Source: Candidatus Wallbacteria bacterium
GTDB lineage: Bacteria > Muiribacteriota > UBA6191 > JACPRK01
Direction of reading: 5' to 3'
DNA: 64,000 nt
NCBI GenBank assembly: GCA_016190005.1
Contig: JACPRK010000105.1
Coordinates: 1 to 64,000, forward strand
Positions 60,783 to 64,000 of the stretch are shown piece after piece; position 1 is the first letter of the stretch, and each line of letters opens with the position of its first letter. The translations under genes were made by a program, and so were the position numbers. The notes under the pieces are model-generated. The model was not told where the DNA came from and did no database searches. It saw nothing but the letters and a program-made list of their open reading frames with translations.

Positions 60783-62443
60783 GAGGTCGGCAACTGCCCG
60801 GCCGCCCAGACGGCCAGGTCCTCCCGGCGGATTTTGGCGTTGTGGCGCACGTCGACGGGAAAGCCCGGGTGGAAGAGCACGTGGTCGATGGGAACCGACC
60901 GCGCCCGGGCGCGCTCCAAGAGCTCGCGGGCCCAGCTCTGGCGATCGCGCGAGAAGCCCGGCTCGGGCTCGACGACCAGCACCGCAGCCTGGCCGAGCGT
61001 CGGAGACGGCACGCCGACCAGCGCGGTCCGGAAGACGCCTTCCGTGCCGTTGAAGTGGCCCTCGACCTGCACCGAGAAGAGCACCCGACCCTGCCGCGTG
61101 ACCCGGTGCGCCTTGCGGCCGCAGAACCAGAGCCGCCCACGCTCGTCGAAGTAGCCCAGGTCCCCCATCCGGTGCCAGAAGCCGTCGCCGTCGGCGATCT
61201 TGGACAGCCGCGTGTGGTCGGGGCGCTCGAGGTACTCCCGGGCCGCCAGCGGCCCCCGCACTGTGATCTCGCCGACCTCTCCGCCCGGCATCTCGTGCGG
61301 CCCCCAGCCCTCGGGGCCCAGCGCCACGGGCTCTTCGGTGATCCTCAGGATGCGGACCTGGTTTTCGGGGAGCGGATGGCCGACGCAGGTGCCGGCGCCC
61401 TCCCGGCTGGCCGCCCACGTCTCGTCGAGCACCTCCGAGCCCGAGATGGTGCTGACTCCCAGGCACTCGGTGGCGCCGTAGGGGGTGTGCACCTCACCGT
61501 TGGGGAGGAGCTTGCGCCAGGTCTGGAGGAGCTTCCCGGGGACCGGAGCGCCTGCCATCAGGATGCGCCGCACGGACGGCAGCTGGATGTTCCGTTCCTC
61601 GCACCAGCGGCCGACCCGGGTCCAGATTGCCGGGGAGCCGAAGGTGTGCGTAACTCCCTGGTTCTCGATCGCTTCCACGATCCGGGCCGGATCGACCTGG
61701 GCCGGCCGCGTCGGGTCCATGTCGGGGATGACGGCCGTCGCCCCGAAGGCCGTGCTGAAGAGCACGAAGACCGGAAACGCGGTCAGATCTACTTCGTCGC
61801 TTCCGATGCCGTAGGCGCGCTGCTGCAACGAAACCTGGCCCTGGATCATCCCGTGAGTGAAGGGCACTCCCTTTGGCACGCCGGTGCTGCCGGAGGTGAA
61901 GAAGATTGCGGCCGTCTCGTCGGCGCCCGTGTCGGCGACGGGGAACTCGCCCGTTTTGCCGGCGCCGAGCCTTTCCAGCGGAGTGGCGCCTAGCCCCCAG
62001 CCGCCTCCGACCAGGATCGGAATCGTCACGCTGCGGAAGGCCGATGGAAACAGGAACCGGGCCAGCTGCGCGCGTGCGATTCCGATGAACCCCTTCGGCG
62101 CGGCTTCCCGGAAGCAGGCCAGCATCGCGCCGCGCCCCATCCCCGGGTCCACGAAGATCGGCACGGCGCCGACCTTGAAGAGCGCGAACGCGATCGCCAC
62201 GAACTCCAGCGAAGGGCGCACCATCATCGCCGTGCGCACGCCGCGCCCCAGCCCCAGTTCCACGAAACTGTGCGCTAGCCGGTCGGCCTCGCGGTCGAGC
62301 TGCGCGAAGGTCAGATGCGAGTAGGCGACACGGCCGGCGGCGTCCCGGCTCGCAGGGAAGACGACGGCTCGCTTGTGGGGCGTCTGGCGCGCTCTCAGCG
62401 GCAGGTAGGCGGCGACGTTGACGCCTCCGATGGCCGTCGTCAC
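60779..62443 (-). CDS. oleC: OleC, beta-lactone synthetase (adenylate-forming)
   Basis: Uses ATP to close the beta-hydroxy acid into a beta-lactone. 554 aa from GTG 62443, overlapping the oleB stop (GTGA). The AMP-binding motifs are FFTSGSTGVPKGVPFTH, YGATECLGV, MGDLGYFDERGRLWFCGRK and a C-terminal domain. N-terminal GGVNVAAYLPLRARQTPHKR is family-typical. The longer track ORF upstream overlaps oleB in another frame and is rejected. Confidence 0.93.
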   Translation of the reverse strand: MTTAIGGVNVAAYLPLRARQTPHKRAVVFPASRDAAGRVAYSHLTFAQLDREADRLAHSFVELGLGRGVRTAMMVRPSLEFVAIAFALFKVGAVPIFVDPGMGRGAMLACFREAAPKGFIGIARAQLARFLFPSAFRSVTIPILVGGGWGLGATPLERLGAGKTGEFPVADTGADETAAIFFTSGSTGVPKGVPFTHGMIQGQVSLQQRAYGIGSDEVDLTAFPVFVLFSTAFGATAVIPDMDPTRPAQVDPARIVEAIENQGVTHTFGSPAIWTRVGRWCEERNIQLPSVRRILMAGAPVPGKLLQTWRKLLPNGEVHTPYGATECLGVSTISGSEVLDETWAASREGAGTCVGHPLPENQVRILRITEEPVALGPEGWGPHEMPGGEVGEITVRGPLAAREYLERPDHTRLSKIADGDGFWHRMGDLGYFDERGRLWFCGRKAHRVTRQGRVLFSVQVEGHFNGTEGVFRTALVGVPSPTLGQAAVLVVEPEPGFSRDRQSWARELLERARARSVPIDHVLFHPGFPVDVRHNAKIRREDLAVWAAGQLPTS

Positions 62444-63336
62444 CGCAGCGGATTCTCCTCCAGGAAGCGGGCGATCCGGGGAACGATCCGCTCGTGGGCG
62501 TCCTCCAGGACGTAGTGGCCTGCGTCGGCGAACCGTTCCACCGCTGCCGCCGGGAAGAGCTCGATGAACCGATCGAGGAACCCCGGATGGAAGCAGAAGT
62601 CCTTCATCCCCCAGGCGATGAGCATCGGACGATCGCGCAGGGCTGGGAGCGCTTGCTCGATGCGCTGGATTTCGACGAAGCTCGGGTCGGAAGGACCGAA
62701 GGGAATGTCCTGGACGAAGCGGTGCACGGCGACGCGGTTGGCCCAGGAGTCGTACGGAGCGAGGTACCCCGCCTTCACATCTGGAGTCAATCGCTCCGGA
62801 TGGGCGGTTGCCCAGTGAAGCGCCGCCAGGCAGAAGGTGTTCATGCCCCGGATGGCCAGATCGCCGAAGACCGGAATACGGCAGCTCTGGATGGTCCAGG
62901 GGAAGTAGAGACCGGCCGGGCGCGTATAGGCGGCCGTATTCAACAGGACGATTCGCCGGACCCTCCCGGGATTGCGCGTGGCGAAACCCATCCCGATGGG
63001 CCCGCCCCAGTCGTGCAGTACCAGCGTGATCCGGTCGAGCTCGAGCCGCTCGACCAGCCGCTCCACGTTGGCGACATGCGTGGCGAGCGTGTAGGCGTAC
63101 TCCTGGGGCTTGTCGGAGAGGCCGCATCCTACGTGGTCGAGGGCGATGGCGCGCCAGCGGTCCCTCAAGCCGAGTACCAGATTCCGGTAGTAGAAGGACC
63201 AGGTCGGGTTCCCGTGCAGCATCAGGACGGGCTCCCCGCTTCCCTCGTCGACGTAATGCTGACGAGCGCCGGGCGTCTCTGACCAATGCGACTGGAAAGG
63301 GTAAAGATGTCTGAATGGCGCAGTGTCCGGGATCAT
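62440..63336 (-). CDS. oleB: OleB, beta-lactone decarboxylase (haloalkane dehalogenase-like)
   Basis: Removes CO2 from the beta-lactone to give the cis-olefin. 298 aa from ATG 63336, overlapping the upstream stop (ATGA). Alpha/beta hydrolase with oxyanion loop VLMLHGNPTWSFYYR, nucleophile Asp in LVLHDWGGPIGMGF, LIAWGMKDFCFHPG and His in FADAGHYVLEDA. This is the haloalkane-dehalogenase-related OleB type. Confidence 0.92.
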   Translation of the reverse strand: MIPDTAPFRHLYPFQSHWSETPGARQHYVDEGSGEPVLMLHGNPTWSFYYRNLVLGLRDRWRAIALDHVGCGLSDKPQEYAYTLATHVANVERLVERLELDRITLVLHDWGGPIGMGFATRNPGRVRRIVLLNTAAYTRPAGLYFPWTIQSCRIPVFGDLAIRGMNTFCLAALHWATAHPERLTPDVKAGYLAPYDSWANRVAVHRFVQDIPFGPSDPSFVEIQRIEQALPALRDRPMLIAWGMKDFCFHPGFLDRFIELFPAAAVERFADAGHYVLEDAHERIVPRIARFLEENPLR

Positions 63337-64000
63337 GCTGGGGTCGCCTCCGGCGAGCTGGCGGCCCCGAACTGGAGCCAGAACGACATCCCGAAGTAGT
63401 ACGCCACATACGCCAGCGAGGCCGTGACGAGCCCCCTGGGCGGGTGATCGAGCTGGAGCAGCACGACGAAGATGGCAAAGAACCAGACGCACGTGAGCAC
63501 AACGTTGAGCTTCTGGAAGTGCGGGGTCTTCGACGGGTAGAGGCACTTGAGGGGAGCGAACACCGCGAGCGCCAGGAGCGCGAAGACCAGCGCGTTGGTC
63601 CAGCGGGGCAGCCCGAGCAGATAGGCGTAGAGCACGGCGACGTTCCAGTACGACGGAAACCCGGTGAAGTAGCCGTCGTCGGTCTTCGCGCGCTCCGAGC
63701 AGAAGCCGTAGCCGCTGGCCAGCAGTGCGAGCAGGAGCGCGGGAAGCCCCGTGTCGCCGACTAGCTCCAGGCGCCACGCCAGATAGAGCGGCACGAAGAC
63801 GTAGTTGAGGTAGTCGGTGATGTCGTCCAGCTTTCGCCCGTCGAAATCGGGAGTGCCCCGGCGAACGTCCACGGCGCGGGCGAGCGTGCCGTCGGTGCAG
63901 TCGATGAAGAAGGCCGCAAACATCCACCAGAAGGCGGCTCGGGCATCGGCGTTCACGGCGGCCAGGAGCCCCAGGAACGCGATCGGCAGCCCCAGCCCCG
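63333..64000 (-). CDS. pcs: Phosphatidylcholine synthase-like CDP-alcohol phosphatidyltransferase, 5' end outside the window
   Basis: Partial: at least 221 codons without a stop, continuing past 64000. Catalytic motif DGTLAR, then 12 residues, then GRKLDDITD, the DG-x2-AR-x12-G-x3-D-x3-D spacing of bacterial phosphatidylcholine synthase (CDP-diacylglycerol plus choline). Hydrophobic segments surround it. The track's GTG start is inside a membrane helix and is not real. It overlaps oleB by 4 bp, so phospholipid and olefin synthesis are transcriptionally linked. Confidence 0.82.
   Translation of the reverse strand, partial: GLGLPIAFLGLLAAVNADARAAFWWMFAAFFIDCTDGTLARAVDVRRGTPDFDGRKLDDITDYLNYVFVPLYLAWRLELVGDTGLPALLLALLASGYGFCSERAKTDDGYFTGFPSYWNVAVLYAYLLGLPRWTNALVFALLALAVFAPLKCLYPSKTPHFQKLNVVLTCVWFFAIFVVLLQLDHPPRGLVTASLAYVAYYFGMSFWLQFGAASSPEATPA

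Noticed and set aside
63333-63956. Complete 207-aa gene at the right edge
   Set aside because: The frame stays open to 64000 and the GTG used by the track lies within a hydrophobic helix, so the gene is truncated by the window edge.

Overview
The window reads as one continuous chromosomal segment of a GC-rich, Gram-negative-type bacterium. It is gene-dense: about 47 protein genes, most intergenic gaps under 100 bp, and the largest gap without a gene (5291-5572) under 300 bp and filled with repeats. I see no tRNA, rRNA, CRISPR, transposase, integrase or prophage gene. Large Ser/Thr protein kinases, many secreted proteins of unknown function, a multi-component chemosensory cluster, a sigma-54-type pilin promoter and an OleABCD olefin locus with a phosphatidylcholine synthase suggest a metabolically complex phylum such as Myxococcota, Acidobacteriota or a related uncultured lineage. 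I cannot fix the phylum from sequence alone.

Layout. 1-5.3 kb: membrane kinase with TPR-like repeats, divergent from DAHP synthase and EttA. 5.5-10.9 kb: two secreted orphans flanking CutA and a ureohydrolase. 10.9-15.7 kb: a kinase carrying a DnaJ-type zinc module, coupled to a secreted FGE-like protein. 15.9-20.8 kb: a PhnW-like protein lacking its PLP lysine, a glycine-zipper secreted protein and a small Flp-type pilin with a sigma-54 promoter. 21-29.7 kb: thioredoxin-like protein, secreted orphans, YbjQ-like protein, SRPBCC protein, alpha/beta hydrolase, MGMT and a metallo-beta-lactamase/cNMP-binding protein. 29.8-34.3 kb: MoxR-DUF58-transglutaminase operon. 34.4-38.3 kb: DUF2400-like Fe-S protein, IMPDH/GMPR-type enzyme, GNAT and a secreted protein. 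38.5-49.2 kb: tightly coupled chemosensory operon (CheW, CheR-TPR, CheW, MCP, CheA-REC, CheB, multi-receiver kinase, REC). 49.3-52.6 kb: rearranged aconitase-type hydratase, esterase, ArfB. 52.8-57.5 kb: secreted M1 aminopeptidase and secreted gingipain-like C25 protease. 57.7-64 kb: EEP hydrolase, oleA, and convergent pcs-oleB-oleC-oleD, whose genes overlap by 4 bp.

Two kinds of non-coding structure recur. The first is arrays of degenerate heptanucleotides (CTACTGG, CTTCCAC, CTTCTAT, CCTGATC, CCTGAAG, AGGAGTC, AGGCTTC) that sit at gene 3' ends and often supply the stop codon. The second is two families of ~30-bp near-perfect palindromes, with cores GGCGTCTACCTGTACCGGGT and GGGACACACGAC. Several genes have an extended -10-like element so close to the start codon that leaderless or very short-leader transcripts are likely. 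Start codons were re-chosen from the ORF track using Shine-Dalgarno sequences, overlaps and domain boundaries.
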